Source of the DNA: Symbiodinium microadriaticum
Lineage: Eukaryota > Sar > Dinophyceae > Suessiales > Symbiodiniaceae
Direction: 5' to 3'
Length of the DNA: 64,000 bases
NCBI GenBank assembly: GCA_001939145.1
Contig: LSRX01000066.1
Coordinates: 643,355-707,354 of the forward strand
Shown: positions 36,320-48,811 of the stretch, in pieces
Layout of the letters: each line of letters begins with the position of its first letter
Numbering within the stretch: the stretch's first letter is position 1
Made by a program: the position numbers and the translations under genes
Notes under the pieces: model-generated
Told to the model about the DNA's origin: nothing
Databases searched by the model: none
Seen by the model: the letters and a program-made list of their open reading frames with translations, nothing else

Positions 36320-39300
36320 CCACCACCACCACCACCACCACCACCACCACCACCACCACCACTGTCACGATCACAGCCGTGTTCACCATCACTGCAACCT
36401 TATCTTCTTCATCGTTGCGACCTCACCGTCATGTCATCAATCAGTTCACACCAGCGCAAACTCCTTTGCCACACTCACCAACTGTATCATCTTCCAGTGC
36501 ATCAAGCCATGCTCATGCTCTTTTCTGATTATCGTCAGATCCTGCATTGCTATCATTATCACCGTTTGCCGTGACTCCCACCCGCAGGCAATCAGCCCGC
36601 TCGGCTGACACAGTGTAGTACCGAGACCAGGTGCAGTCACAATGATGGCCAAAAGGCGTGACACAACCGGTACTAGTAGGTCTTAGCATGACACTCCTAA
36701 GTGAACTAAATATCAGTGTGAACCACAGCCAGGCCATGCAAACCAAGAGTGGCATCGGTATCGTACCTGTCCTCCTGAACAACCTGCACCTGGGTGGGTT
36801 CCGCCAGGCGAGCTCTGAGTCAGATGTGGCGAGTCTGAGCCAGCGTGTAGCTTCTTTCCGCAGCTCCGGCTGAGGCTCATCTGATATACCTGCTCGTTAG
36901 GACCCCACAGCCAAAAGGCAACCGAAACCGATAGAAATACGATCACCCGGGGCTACCCGTAAAAATTGACAGCTTGTCCCACAAGTGCTAGCCCAGCAAC
37001 CCCCAATTCAACAAGGCCCGGGCGCGTATTCGGACCGGAAAGGAATTATGGGTTTCAGCTATCAAGACAACACTACATGGTGACTATGCATAGAAGGAGT
37101 CTTGTCTTGCTTGTGAAATAGTTAGTTGGCAAAGCTTAAATTCGACGGTTGGGGGGTGCCCCTAAAGCTCCACATTCCCGGATCAATTGCAAAGAATGTG
37201 CACTGGCTCAAACACTTCCTGATCGCCTCCTTGCAGTTGTCCCTAGCCGCCTCATGAACCGGAAGCTGGTTTCTGCAGGACTGAACTGTACAGGAGACGC
37301 TCGTGTTTGCAGTTCCAGGGGCTTTCCAGAATTTGGAGACTCGAATCACTCGAATCCAACAGCTTATGCACTGGTTATGGGTGTGGCGCCGCAGGGAGAA
37401 TCTCGAATTTGTCTATGAGATGATAAGGAAGGTTAGGCAATCGGCATCGGGGTTGCGCTGCAAACAAAGCTTTCGTCTGAACATGTTTCAGATTTCAGTC
37501 TATGGTGTGGTTGAGCTCTAAGCGATTGCACCCATGACATGCTTCCGACCCACGAAGCAGAAATGAACCAGTGGTAGATAGCAGTAAAGCGTATCTTCCG
37601 AATGCAAGCGTCCTACCGCTACTGCGTGTTTGGGCATAGTTTCCTTGCAAGGTTTCCTTATGCAATATCTTATTTGGAATGATTGAAATGTTGCCCTTGG
37701 TTGCTTCAGAACCCTCTTCACCGGAATTCATGCAGGTAGCACATGTACACGGACCAACGAGGGATGATCTGGTTCGGTCGTTGTCGGACCTGTGTTGGCC
37801 TGACCGGCCATGTCCGCAGCATCCAGCACTCATTCTGAACAGACTGGACAAAACAGGCGACCAACCTACAGTGGTTTAGATGGATGAGCTCTCAGCAAAG
37901 CAGAGCAAACGTCACCTATACATGCCGCCATGACAGCCTTTTGAGCGACATGGATTTGCACAGGCGTGTGCCACCGGAGAAGTGGCCCTCTTATGTTCAG
38001 CCCTTTTGTTTTGCCAGGGTTAGGCTTTGGGGTTGATTGTGTTTCTCTTCTTCTCGACGCGATCTTGTGCCATGCGTGGAAGATACCGAGGTGGTGTATC
38101 ACCCGTGCATAATTCCAAGCTTTCGTGCGGGATGTACGGCGTCTCTGGCATCAGGGCAGGATACCGGACAGCGCAGCAGAGCAGAGCTCGCCTCTGGAAT
38201 GCGTTGGATGGAAGCAGTGCCCGTAGTCTTTTTACCGGCTGTTGCTTTTTCGTTCTTAATTCTTCCATCGCCATCCCTCCCTAAGCCCTAGCAGCCTTAA
38301 CCCGGTCCGACAACACATGATGTATGCGAGATTCCGAAACAAACCATAGTTCTGCAGATTTCTGCAGTGATTCCTCAGGAATCATAGCGTCATAGAGAAA
38401 CCTTGCTTTGCATTGTGGCGGCCCATGTAGTGTTTTTCATGTTTCTTGCTGGGCTCGTGCAGCGAAGGCTGCGAGAGAGCGACGGACCCAATTTGTACCA
38501 GGCGCGTGAGCTTGGGGTACAAGGCTTTGGAGCTTTTAGGCCTCGCCATCGCCCTAGGCTTCTTACAGCGTCGTAACTATCCTCACATGCCCAAGCAGGT
38601 TGTCCTTGTTGCCGATGTATGGACCCCTGCACTTGCCTTCCCTTCAAGATACTTGGAATGCCTGTTCACGTTATCGCATCCCCCCTCTAACTTGCAGGTC
38701 AATGAGCATTATGTCAAGCCGTTGACGCTGGCGGCCGGTGGCATGAGCTACGCACTGATGAACCTTTGACTTGAGCCGTGTAGGGTCTTTGGTAACGAAA
38801 CCACAACTAGGTGTTTTCATGAATAACGGACGTTGCCTACATGCTAGGCTTCAAGACTTAGCTCTATTCTCAACTGCCGCATACTTTGCGCCGCCTTGAA
38901 AATCGAACACCTATTCTTGGCAAAGCACTGAGGTCTTTTTGACATTGGCAGCAAGCCGGGCATCAAGACACCGTCAATCTGAGAAGATAAACGTTCGGAT
39001 GCAATGAGCAGAAAAGGAGCAGAAATGAGCACCGAAGAATCGCGCGCCTATAGAGCTGCCCCGCGCCAAAAAAGTCCCACTCTTAGTAGGCTCCCCTGTC
39101 AGGAGTCGATCAGGCCCAGGAGCACAACACGAGGAAGCCCTGGCACCACCCGGGCCGCCTTCACTTGACCCTAACCCTAACCCGAAAAAACCCCTCAAAA
39201 CAAAAGGGTTGTAGGCCCTGAAGATCCCCTGAAGCGAAGAAGGTGGAAAAGTTCAAGTTCTCAACATCAGATCCAGCCAAGGAAGCATCCAGAAGGCTTG

Positions 39301-39572
39301 CTTTGCCAGGCCCTGCCTTCCTGAAATTGCTTTGTTTAGGGTCGTGGGTACGAAGCTCCGGGATAATAAGTATGTAGGGGTCATAGGGCTTAGGGTTCAT
39401 AATAATAATGGTTAAGGGCTAGTATAGAGTTTATAGGATTAGACTTTTGAAGGATTCTGCACCTTTGGGTCTCTGGCACAGTGCCCAGAGCATCAACGGA
39501 GTTTCCTTGCTTTTGCTGCGAAAGTGCGGCCGCATTTGCGTAGACAGCAGGCACTGGGTACGATAGTGGCGA
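33045..39572 (+). repeat. 6,528-bp tandem duplication, unit 2
   Basis: Begins directly after unit 1 with no filler. Sequence diverges from unit 1 context at 39573. The units are head-to-tail, with no microhomology visible at the outer borders. Confidence 0.95.
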
Positions 39573-42500
39573 ATATTCTCAATATGCGGCCGGAGCTTGG
39601 GTATGCATAGCACAAGCAGTAGCAGAGGTATCGTGCAGGGGAGCACTATTCCACGTAGCCTCACAAAGGCAGATACTTAGGCTAATGAGGCGAGACTCAC
39701 GGAGCCGGCCCTGATTTCAGGATCGGCCCAGCCCAGCGCTTTGGTTTGAGCGCTGCGGGGGCATATGTCGGGTTGAGGAGTTTAGGGTATTGTGGGGCTC
39801 CATGTCCTAGTCCTCATATCCAGTCAGCAGTCGAAGCTCCAAGCTGAGAACAGGTGCAAGGAGCACCTGGTATGCCGGTGAAAAGTTCTTGAACGTTCCA
39901 GGTCTTCATTTCCCACGCTTGGGCAGAGTGCCTTTTCGAGCTCGGTGACCTCGCACTTCGGCAGAAGAGTTCAGGGAACCTAGTACTCGTATTCGTAATA
40001 CAGTATACTCGCAACAGCATTCGTCTTGGTACAATAGGGTTCGGGATTCAACTAAGAGGACAGTCGGAAGCTGTGGAGCCAGAGTGAAGCTCGACCCGAA
40101 CTCTCCAGGAGCCATGTCAGCCCGTCTCAGCAATAGAACTGACCCATGCTGGCTGTAGATGTGAAGCAGCACACAGGGCTTCCGAAACATGGAGGAGTCC
40201 AATCAAGCCCTCGACCCTTCAGCCTCAATCCTGAAATCCGTAACCGTAACCACCAAGCCAACATCGCTTGCGGGCATAGTTTTCAGACATTCGAGAGGGA
40301 AAAAATCCATGAAGTCTCAAGCCCAATCCTTCGGACTCTTCAACCTTTTGAGTCCACAAGGCTCAAGGACCGAACTCCAAAACCCCAACCTTCAGCAAAC
40401 CATGAAGCGCAAGCAAGGCACCCAACCGCACATCTAAAACCCCAACACCCCCCCATAAGCATTAACATCCCTCATCAGAACCCTTCAAAGTAGGCTCTTA
40501 AAATGGTCTTTATTTTGCACAAAGGGGTGCCTTCTTCTTTTTTTAAGAACCTGTGTCCAAGGTCCGCAGGGCCTGGCCACGGCTGCAGGGTCTCCGAAAT
40601 ATGCACCTTGGCTCTTCTTTGAGCTCTTGCAGAGAGCGAGCGAGAAAGAGAGCGAGAGAGCTAGAGAGAGTTTAGGTTTTGGAGAGAGAGAGGGAGAGAG
40701 AGAGAGAGAGAGAGAGTGTGTGTATGACTGCTTGTGCTTCGTTTTAAGGATGGGTTGCTGCGTGGCTGCGGTGTATGTATGTATGTGCGTGTGTCATTGT
40801 GTGTGTGTGTGTGAGTGTGTGTTTGCAAGCCTACATACACTAGTCTATTCTTAGCCTCTCTCTCTCTCTCTTTATATATATATATATATATATTCTATTC
40901 TAGTCTTCTACTATTGTATCGCGACGTATTGTATCATGCTCTATGGTTTGATACTAGGGTACGCTATTCCGTTATTCTAAACTGTTATTTCACATGATAT
41001 ATTATTTATATACACACGTATCACACCATGCCATGCCATGGCATGGCCTTACAGTCATTCAACACAAATGGGGGGGGGTGTACTCTGAGGTACTGCTGCC
41101 TGCTGGCAAATCCGCAGAACCTGGACATTGGGCAGCTCCTCAGCGGTCCACCGAAGCAAAGCCCTTTCGCGAAGGCGATGCGAAGCGCATCGCATGTGCT
41201 GGTCATTCCGAACGTCACCGGGTCGCCTTTCTGGAAATCCTTTTCCAGTAACCTTGTTGTCAGGCAGCCCTTATACTTATATATATATATATGTATATAG
41301 AGATGCATTCTTGCCCGTCTTCCCTAAACTCAACCAGATGTGTCCCTTGGTGTCTATCTGTGAGGCCACGGTCAGCATATACACGAGGCTGTGTCTTGGC
41401 CAGTTGTAGGGACCCTTTTTGTTTTTGTTTTTGATTTTGGTCCCGTACTACTACAACAATCAGGGGATCCTGTTTGATCTCCTTCCATACAGAGACCGAG
41501 GTGGTGCGTGTATGAGGCTTATCTAGGCACTTGCTGGCATAAGACTTGCCTTATGCCTACGCAGCCTCGACAGGTTGTTCAACGGTCTGTTATCGCATCC
41601 TGGATGCTCTTGAAGTCCAGTTTCGTTTCGGTGTGCCGTCATATGGAAGGAACGGACAGCAAGCTAGTGACGTGATTTTTTGACAAGCGCTAGCAGCTAG
41701 CAACACGCAAGGCATACACAGTCATCTTTCCGGTTGGACTGGGCTTGCTATTGGGATCTCTGTGGTTGGCATTCTTTTCTTCCCCCTACAGCTTGGCCAC
41801 TATGCTCATGTTCGCGAACGTCACGGGCACAGCATTGTGTTTCCTCCTGTCGCTATTGCTGAAGCTGACCGTTTGCCAGTTCGTGAAGAGGTGGCGACTC
41901 TGGATAAAGATGATGATCGTGCGCACTCTGCATATACTCTTGCTTCCCCTATGCACAGCCGTTGCCTGTGCCTGGTACAGCATGAAGACACGCAGCTTCT
42001 CGACTGCTTGGCAACATTTCCTGCACTATTTCATTCCATTGGCGCTGGTGCTGTTCAACTTGCTGCGCATCACTCAGCTGAATCAGCAACGATTGGAGGG
42101 TCTAGAGCTCTCAAGACAGGTCGCTTGGCCCTGTTAGAGGTTCTAGTCGGAATCATTCCTTGGGCCTGAGAAGAGTGCTGTATGACTGACAGTACTGTCC
42201 ATGTCTCCGTCTCCTTCTGGCTGCTTCGGATACTTCCGCTGTCCCAGTTACTGACAAGTTAAGGGAGCGGAGATGTTGATGAAAGCCCCCGGCAGTGCCC
42301 TGAAGATCCGTTTTCTTGCGCCTCCCCCTGAATGCTCCTCCGTCTTTCTGCAGATAAGATCGCTTGGCACATAGCTTTCGGATGATAGGAAGCAGACATC
42401 TTTTCAATGTCGTGACTTGACAGTGAACTTCTCTCAAAGCCCTTCATCTGGTTCTTCGTCCCCCAGCCCTAACCCCTAAATCCCCAAAGCTTTGTCCGAG

Positions 42501-45500
42501 TGTGAGTGTGAAATCCCAAAAGACCTCAACCCTCAGCCCAGCATTGACCCGAGGCCTCGCATTTACACATCCAGACGCTGGACGAGGCTGTCCGACGACT
42601 GAAGCACCGATCCCCAAATTGGATCAAACCCTAAGCCCAGACCATTGGAGATCAAAAAAGCCGTTGTGCTGGCATGGACCGCTGCATGTGAATGGTCCTG
42701 GCAAGGGCAGCTTCCCAGATTGAGCAGACCCACTGGACAGGCGGTAACCCCTAGGTTCCCGTTTTCAGACCGCGTAGGCTTCTTGAGTGCGGACTATACC
42801 TATACCTACACCAATAAATGTACCCATACCGGTACCTGTGCCTGTACATGTACAAGTATATATGCACATACATGCATGCATACATACATATGCACAGAAT
42901 TACACACATAATTACACGCAAGTACACTGACGTACATGTCTGTGCATGTACACCTATAACCATTCCGGCAGAACCATGGTCTGCACGTTTGGGTCACGAT
43001 ATGGGTGAGTGATAACACACGGCGGTTGTGGCGGCACAAGCGCCGGTCGCGAAACACTTACATCCACACCCTGCCCACATCTGCCAAGAACTGCCGCATC
43101 CTCTTCTGCTGTCGATCCAGTCGCCAGGCCTCCTGCACCAACCCGATCGATGAGCAGCGCATTCGACAGGACATTCAAGGACATGAGGCTCGTCGGTTCA
43201 AGTTTGCTGTTACTGCTATCTACTGCCATTCTATTGGATTTAGGCAGATCGTGTCTTTTGCGGCGATATATCTGCAGAGGGTTGGTAGCTCGTGCCTTCT
43301 CTTACAAAGTCCTCCGGTGCAGGCCGAAGTGGACATCACCATCCGTGTGCTTATGAAAGCCGGAGCCTACAATGATGCCCTTCGCAGCTTTCCAAGAAGC
43401 AGTACTTGTCATGTCTCTAGCCCGACAGCCGCACCTAAAGTTCCTAAAGCCGCGACGTACTCCCATGAACCCAAAGCCAACCATCCAGCTGCAAGAACTA
43501 ATGCGTGGAAGTGCGTGGGTGCTTCGCGTTTAATGACTGATCTCGCTGTCAACATTCGTTGCCGCGCAGTCTGCTCCCCAACTGTTCAGTCTCTTCACTT
43601 TTGTTTTCGAGCAATGCTGCCATCATTGTACATGGCTGGTTCTATGATGTCTGCCTGCGAAAATCAAATTAGTGGAATCCGAGACTCTACCACGAAAACA
43701 GCCACGCACCGTAGAAGAAGACAGTTCGCACAGATCTTGCTTGCTTCCTGGTTTTCCAATTTTGCCGCATGTGCATTGCTGCTCAGATTTTGGATGATCC
43801 AGGTCGGTTTAGGTCGGAGGTCGGAGTGGGCTAAACTGCTAAGCGGAGTGGGCTAGACTGCTAAGTCCTCACGTCGTTGCCGGAGCTTCGTTCATGTGGG
43901 TCCAGGCTGTGGTTTACCCCAAATTTCGGTCCCTGAATTGGTGCGTAAATGCAGAGCTGCAATCTCCTAGTGATTATGCCTGTTCCTGGACCCCCGACAT
44001 GAGCTCCCCACAGCGCTTTGAAGCCCCAACCCTTGGCTGCAACACATCCCAAGATGTTCAAGGTTGTGAGAGTCTGAAGCCCTAAAGCCTTAAAGCCACG
44101 CAGCAGCCTGAAGCCCAGAAGCCTTCAATCACCGAAGCATCAACGGCAAATCCACAGCTGTGAGATATGTGTATATGTAAGTATATATATATATATATGT
44201 ATTTATATTATATGTATACATATGTACATACATACTGTAGCATACACATAGAAAGATTAGATAGATAGATAGATTAGATAGATAGATAGATAGATAGATA
44301 GACAGATGGATAGATGGATAGATGGATAGATGCATATGGATAGATAGGTAGATAGACAGACAGATAGACAGATAGGTAGATAGACAGACAGATAGACAGA
44401 TAGACAGATAGACAGACAAATAGGTAGGTAGATAGATAGTTTAAACAATATCGTATGTTCTGTATTCTATACTCTATACTATATTACGTATTGTATATGT
44501 GGCCAACTCTAGGAAGTCCCTTCGAAGCGGGGTTTGACATCTCTGGAGTTGGCAATACAGACCTCTTGGCAAAGCGCCTTGCTATGCACTGCTTTCAGGA
44601 TTTAGTGCTTGGCCATTGTTGTGTAGGGTTTATGGTTTGGGAGTCTTATGAGTTCCAGATGGCTCGTGGTTTTCGGAGCCCTTGTTTAAGGTTTAGGGTT
44701 TACCACACCCCCAAGCCCCCGAGAAATCAGTTGGCTCGGCGGCAACGTGACATGTAGGCTGAAGCTTGAAAAGGCTTCACGTATTCACCTAGCAAGCGCC
44801 GTCTCCAATGACATGTAGCCTGAAACTTGAAAAGGCTTCACGTATTCATCTAGCAAGCGCCGTCTCCACAGGCTGGGTACGGCAGCTATGCTCTGGATTC
44901 TGTCAATTGTGGATTCTGCAGGCTTCGCAGACAACTACTTTGCCTGTAACATTGGCAGCGTAAGCTGGCTCTACCTGTCCATTGCAACATCAGTCGTGAT
45001 GACGATCACCGCACCGGTTTTAATTTGGCGACTCCACCTCCGCGGGCATCACCACAGCGCTTTTGCTGTCGCAGGGCCGCAAGAAGCACAGCACAGACAT
45101 TGGGCCCACTAAGCACGCGAGGCTTCCTGTCGCAGGCATCATCACAACTAGCGGCCATGAGTCGGATGATTCAGCCCAGGTTAAGGTGTGGATGAATTCC
45201 GCATCGTTAGCTCTGGGCCTCCCTCTTCTGGTGCAGATAGAAGAGCACCTGCTTCATGCAATGCTGCTCGGTCGGGACCTTTAATTTTCCACTTTTGGAC
45301 TTTCGGGGACAAGTGTTTGGAGTTCAGGGTGGTTTGCAGTTTTTTTTTTCAGTTTGCTTCCTCTACCATGTCTGTCTATGCCTTCAAGAAGCACAGGCAT
45401 TTCATGGAGGAGGAGGACGCAGCAGCCCAGGCTTCGCATCACCAAGAGCATTGGTGCCCGCGGTGGTATGGATGGCCTGGCGCCCAAAGCTTGACCAAGT

Positions 45501-45827
45501 CAAAAGCATCAAAGCTATGTGAGCTGCCATGCTTTTTCAGGTCAGCGTATAAATCAACAGGCAATTGGACATAATTGACCATTCGCTGATATTCACGGGT
45601 CACGGCCTCCGCGATTCTAGAAGGGCTCATGTTCACAGGCCCTGCACGGTCATGTCGGGTGGCATCTACAAAGTGTTCCACCCCTGAATGAATTTGCCTG
45701 CCTCATCAGGTTCATGGTGGCATGCTTCAGACCCATCGTCTCTGTTCTGGCGGTTGTTGCAGCTGTGCCTCTTTGCCGTCTATATGGTCAGGCGTTGGAG
45801 CAGTCTACATCTCGCAATGTCGCCTGA
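37952..45827 (+). CDS. TIR-like membrane protein family, copy B
   Basis: About 17 exons: 37952-37983 ([10 protein letters not shown]), 38091-38133, ~38455-38501, 38698-38759, 39282-39309 (28-nt exon KHPEGLLCQ), 39902-39952 ([13 protein letters not shown]), 40562-40602 (AWPRLQG), 41090-41213 ([12 protein letters not shown] through SHVLVIPN), 41365-41390 (26 nt), 41501-41594 ([14 protein letters not shown]), 41712-42119 (membrane helices, [15 protein letters not shown]), 43128-43187, 43323-43383, 44513-~44575, ~44875-45070 (IVDSAGF..., LSIATSVVM), 45180-~45270 ([14 protein letters not shown]) and 45710-45827 ([13 protein letters not shown]...stop TGA). Donors are GC, GT and GA (38760). The TIR-like core and putative WCVYE glutamate are intact. 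The second exon has a TAA (38110-38112) where A has a GAG codon, so the 5' end is disrupted unless translation starts further down. Everything downstream is open. Confidence 0.7.
38110..38112 (+). other. Nonsense codon in copy B exon 2 (same at 31582-31584)
   Basis: The frame restored by joining 37983 to 38091 reads EKWCITRA-stop-FQAFVRD. Copies A, C and D have Glu at the stop position (for example ITRSEFFAFI). A single GAA-to-TAA change explains it. Confidence 0.7.
40626..40895. repeat. (GA)n ... (GT)n ... (CT)n(TA)n in copy B intron
   Basis: A GA-rich tract follows the GC donor at 40603; a CT tract at about 40857-40873 and TATA follow within the same intron (40603-41089). The GA and CT tracts are complementary. 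Confidence 0.9.
44166..44440. repeat. (TA)n and (GATA)n/(GACA)n microsatellite
   Basis: Tetranucleotide array GATA, GGAT, GACA inside a copy B intron. Confidence 0.95.
44748..44869 (+). repeat. 61-bp tandem repeat ending at a splice acceptor
   Basis: Two near-identical 61-base units beginning TGACATGTAG, each containing a GAAGC...GCTTC-type small palindrome. The second ends TCTCCACAG, at or near the acceptor of the copy B exon at ~44875. The first ends TCTCCAATG and lacks the AG. Confidence 0.85.
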
Positions 45828-47207
45828 AAGTTTAACGCACGATAGAACGAGGCAAGCAGAGGCAGAGAAAGCGAGAGAGAGAGAGAGAGAGAGTAGTACA
45901 GCATGAGCCGTACCGAAGATGCAAAGCAAGTGGCAACCGCTATGCATTATCCGCAGTGCACAGCTCAGTTAAGAGGGTCTGGATGCAGTTCGTGGTGTCT
46001 GAGAGTACCCTGATTTCGGCTTGGCTGGCTGTGGGCACGAATTCGCCCGGATTCCCAAACTAGAGGCCCTGAAACTGGCATTTGGCGACTAAGGGGTGGC
46101 GCTCTTCAGCGTTACGGGCCGTACTCGCAGCGTGCCGGGGCTGCAAAGAGCTGTCAGGGAGAACGGTCGAGCGAGTGAGTGTACGGCCCTGTCCCGCCAT
46201 GAGTTCAGACCTTAGCACATCAGCACATCTGTTGGTGCCCCCCTACATGATGCGAAAACCTAACCTTTCAAGAGCTCTAAGGCTTTTCCTGCACATGCAT
46301 TGACTGCTCTGACTGCTCTGAGCCTACAGAGACTTCTGATTCAGAGACCTCTGCAAGCAGCGGAGCGGCGGCGGAAAGGCAAGCGACAGCAGCTTTAAGG
46401 TCGCAATCAGACCCTTGAGCGAGATGCTGGAACTTGGAATGGCGAGTGTGTGCTGAGAGCACACCAGCTGTGACTGATTGTTGCTGTAGTTGTTTCTACC
46501 ATATCTGTAGTTTCGACGTCTGTTGTTGTTCTTTGTTCTCATGTAACTGAGAACGCAGAATCGCTCCATTGCAGCCTTGTGCTGTCGCGGCTTGCCCCGC
46601 TGGCACCCTGACGGGGGCGCCCTATTGTAAAGCTTTCAGTGGGACGTTGCCAGAGTTTCCAGGGACCAGCTAATCTTACAAGGCGGGAGTCTACAGCAGC
46701 ACCAGTGTGTTCGATAGTTTTGCCTTGGTGCTCCTGGCCTGACATAACAGACACATAATATATAACGACCAGTAAGTATGTCCAGTTTGCTGGTGCTGGT
46801 CATGAGAACAGTAGTACAAGTAGCAGGATTATAATCGTAGTATAGAGTGGTAGTAGTTGTCGTCGGCGTCGTCGTCTCTTCGTCGTCGTCCAAGTCGTCC
46901 TCGTTTCGTTTCACTCGCAGCTAGGGAGTCCGAGCCTTGCATACAGATTCTGTCAGGACAACATATGTCGCCCCGGCTGTCATGTGACGGCACATACACG
47001 GATTGACCAGAACAAAACTGCCACCGCCTCGAGAGGCCCATTTAGCATGGCAGCTCGAGAACAGTGCCGTGGTATGTGCCCAGCGGCCCAACGGAGCCTG
47101 TACAACTACAGCTGTTGTCCATCACAGGAGAAAGCAGCTTGATTGAACAGCACTCCCACAAGCAACCAGGGATCACATCGATGAGAGCGGCAGTAGTGAA
47201 GGAATGA

Positions 47208-47248
47208 GTGGTGGTGGTGGTCGTCGTCGTCGTAGTAGTAGTAGTAAT

Positions 47249-47280
<32 letters not shown>

Positions 47281-47285
47281 ATAAT
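47208..47285. repeat. (GTC)n(AGT)n microsatellite, left flank of element
   Basis: GTCGTC followed by AGT units; the same AGT orientation resumes at 47805. Confidence 0.9.
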
Positions 47286-47803
47286 CCCTTCCCCCTATTA
47301 TTAAAACGCCCCCCCCTAATATTAAAACTGGATTTCGGGGGTTCGGTTTTAATATTGGGGGGGTTTTGGGCGCACCCGGGTAGGACTGCCTCCGTTTGTA
47401 GGGAGGGTAATTAGACAGCCAACCCCAAATAAGTGATTCACAACACCCCCAAATATTAAAACTCTAAGCCCTGACTGCCTAATTGATTAATTAATCATTT
47501 TAGCCAAACCTCTTCCCGTAACCCCTAAGCTCTAAAGCCTTAAACCCCAAACCTTAATTAATTAAGCCCTTGACCCCTGAGCGCTAGGGCCTTAAACCCT
47601 AAGCCCTCAGCTCTAAGCCCCTAAACCCTACAGCCCTCTTCCTTTCGGTTTAGTACTACTGTAGTCTTCCCTCTAGTAAAACTCATACAATCCTAGGCCC
47701 CCCCTAATGCTTTTAATTAACGTTTAATTGTGGGCCCGAAACCCTAAAATTTTTGGGGGCGGCGGTTTTAATATTAGGGGGGGGTTTAATAATCGTGGGA
47801 AGG

Positions 47804-47804
<1 letters not shown>
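47286..47804. mobile_element. 519-bp terminal-inverted-repeat element inside (AGT)n
   Basis: The left end (47286-47328) begins CCCTTCCCCCTATTATTAAA and ends TAATATTAAAAC. The right end (47765-47804) is its near reverse complement, ending GTGGGAAGGG. Both flanks are AGT microsatellite in the same orientation, which fits insertion into a pre-existing array rather than an inverted duplication. The interior is C-rich with CCCTAA-type motifs and further AATATTAAAAC words and no coding potential, so it would be non-autonomous (MITE-like). Confidence 0.65.
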
Positions 47805-47839
<35 letters not shown>

Positions 47840-47845
47840 CAGCAG
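47805..47845. repeat. (AGT)n(AGC)n microsatellite, right flank of element
   Basis: AGT run followed by AGC units, then AGTAATTAG. Confidence 0.9.
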
Positions 47846-48811
47846 CAGCAGTAATTAGGAGTAATTAGCTGCATTAGTATTAGCAGCAGCAGTAGGAGCA
47901 AGTAGCGGTGGTCGACGTCGTTTTCGTCATGGTCGGAATCGCAGTCGTAGTCGTGTAGGTGACCGTCGTCGTCGTGGTGGTAGAGTAGCAGTATTCGTCG
48001 TCGTCGCGTCGTCGTATTAGTTGTAATGGTAGCAGAATTGGTCGTAGTCGTCGTAGCAGTAACCGGTAGCCTACCGGCAGCCTTATGCTTGTATGACGAC
48101 GGAGGTTTGAACAGGTTGTTGACTCAATTACCTGATCTTGGTGTGTCTTTGCTTGAAGGTATGTCGTCCCGCTTGGCTTCACTCCTCGCCACAAAGTGTT
48201 GCAGAGACGAAGCCCATGTACTCCCCGGTGGCCATGCCAGTCCACAACATGCAGGCAGTCGTATCCGGCCCACAGTCGCTCGAACATTTATTTTTGCAAT
48301 GTGTCTTCATGCCTCCTGTTTGGCGACTGCGCGCATCCCCGCACAATGTTGCTGCTGCACCATGTATCGCGAAGCAATCCTTTCGCGCAAAGGCCTGGCC
48401 AACTCGACGTTGCAAAAGACATCGGAGCGGCGATCCCTGTTCTGGATACATGTTTGTGTATGTAACAGCATTAGCCTAGCACATGACTCGAACATTCGCA
48501 GATTCTCAGACCCTAAGATTGCCCGAATTTTCGCGAGACCCCGGAATGTGCTAAGGTATACTGATATGCATGGAACATGTACACGCATGTCTCTGCCGGT
48601 GTGCAATTACATATATCTGCCCTAGATATGAGGTTCCTTTTGACTTTCCATCAGTCCAATGACCCACATCGATCACAAACCACAAGCCGCCAAAGTACGA
48701 ATGCAGTTAATGTGCTTGTGTAATATAGTTTTCTGTTCCGCCAAATGTCTACACAGCCATGATACAGTAGCCCATGCATTACGTAAAGCAAGCCTACCTC
48801 TTCAGCGCGCC

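Larger units (their letters stand above)
45828..48811. other. Spacer between copies B and C
   Basis: Contains (GA)n at 45870-45893, an inverted-repeat element in an (AGT)n tract (47286-47804), many CCCTAA motifs at about 47518-47640 and GTC/GTA-rich low complexity at 47900-48060. No gene is supported; open frames at 48026-48625 and on the minus strand lack domains. Confidence 0.6.

Noticed and set aside
45439..45681. Minus-strand 80-codon frame with a protein-like composition
   Set aside because: It lies inside the last intron of copy B, on the opposite strand to all other genes, with no recognised motif or neighbouring exon.
48026..48625. 199-codon + strand frame between copies B and C
   Set aside because: Begins in GTA/GTC low complexity; no motif; competing minus-strand frames are equally long.
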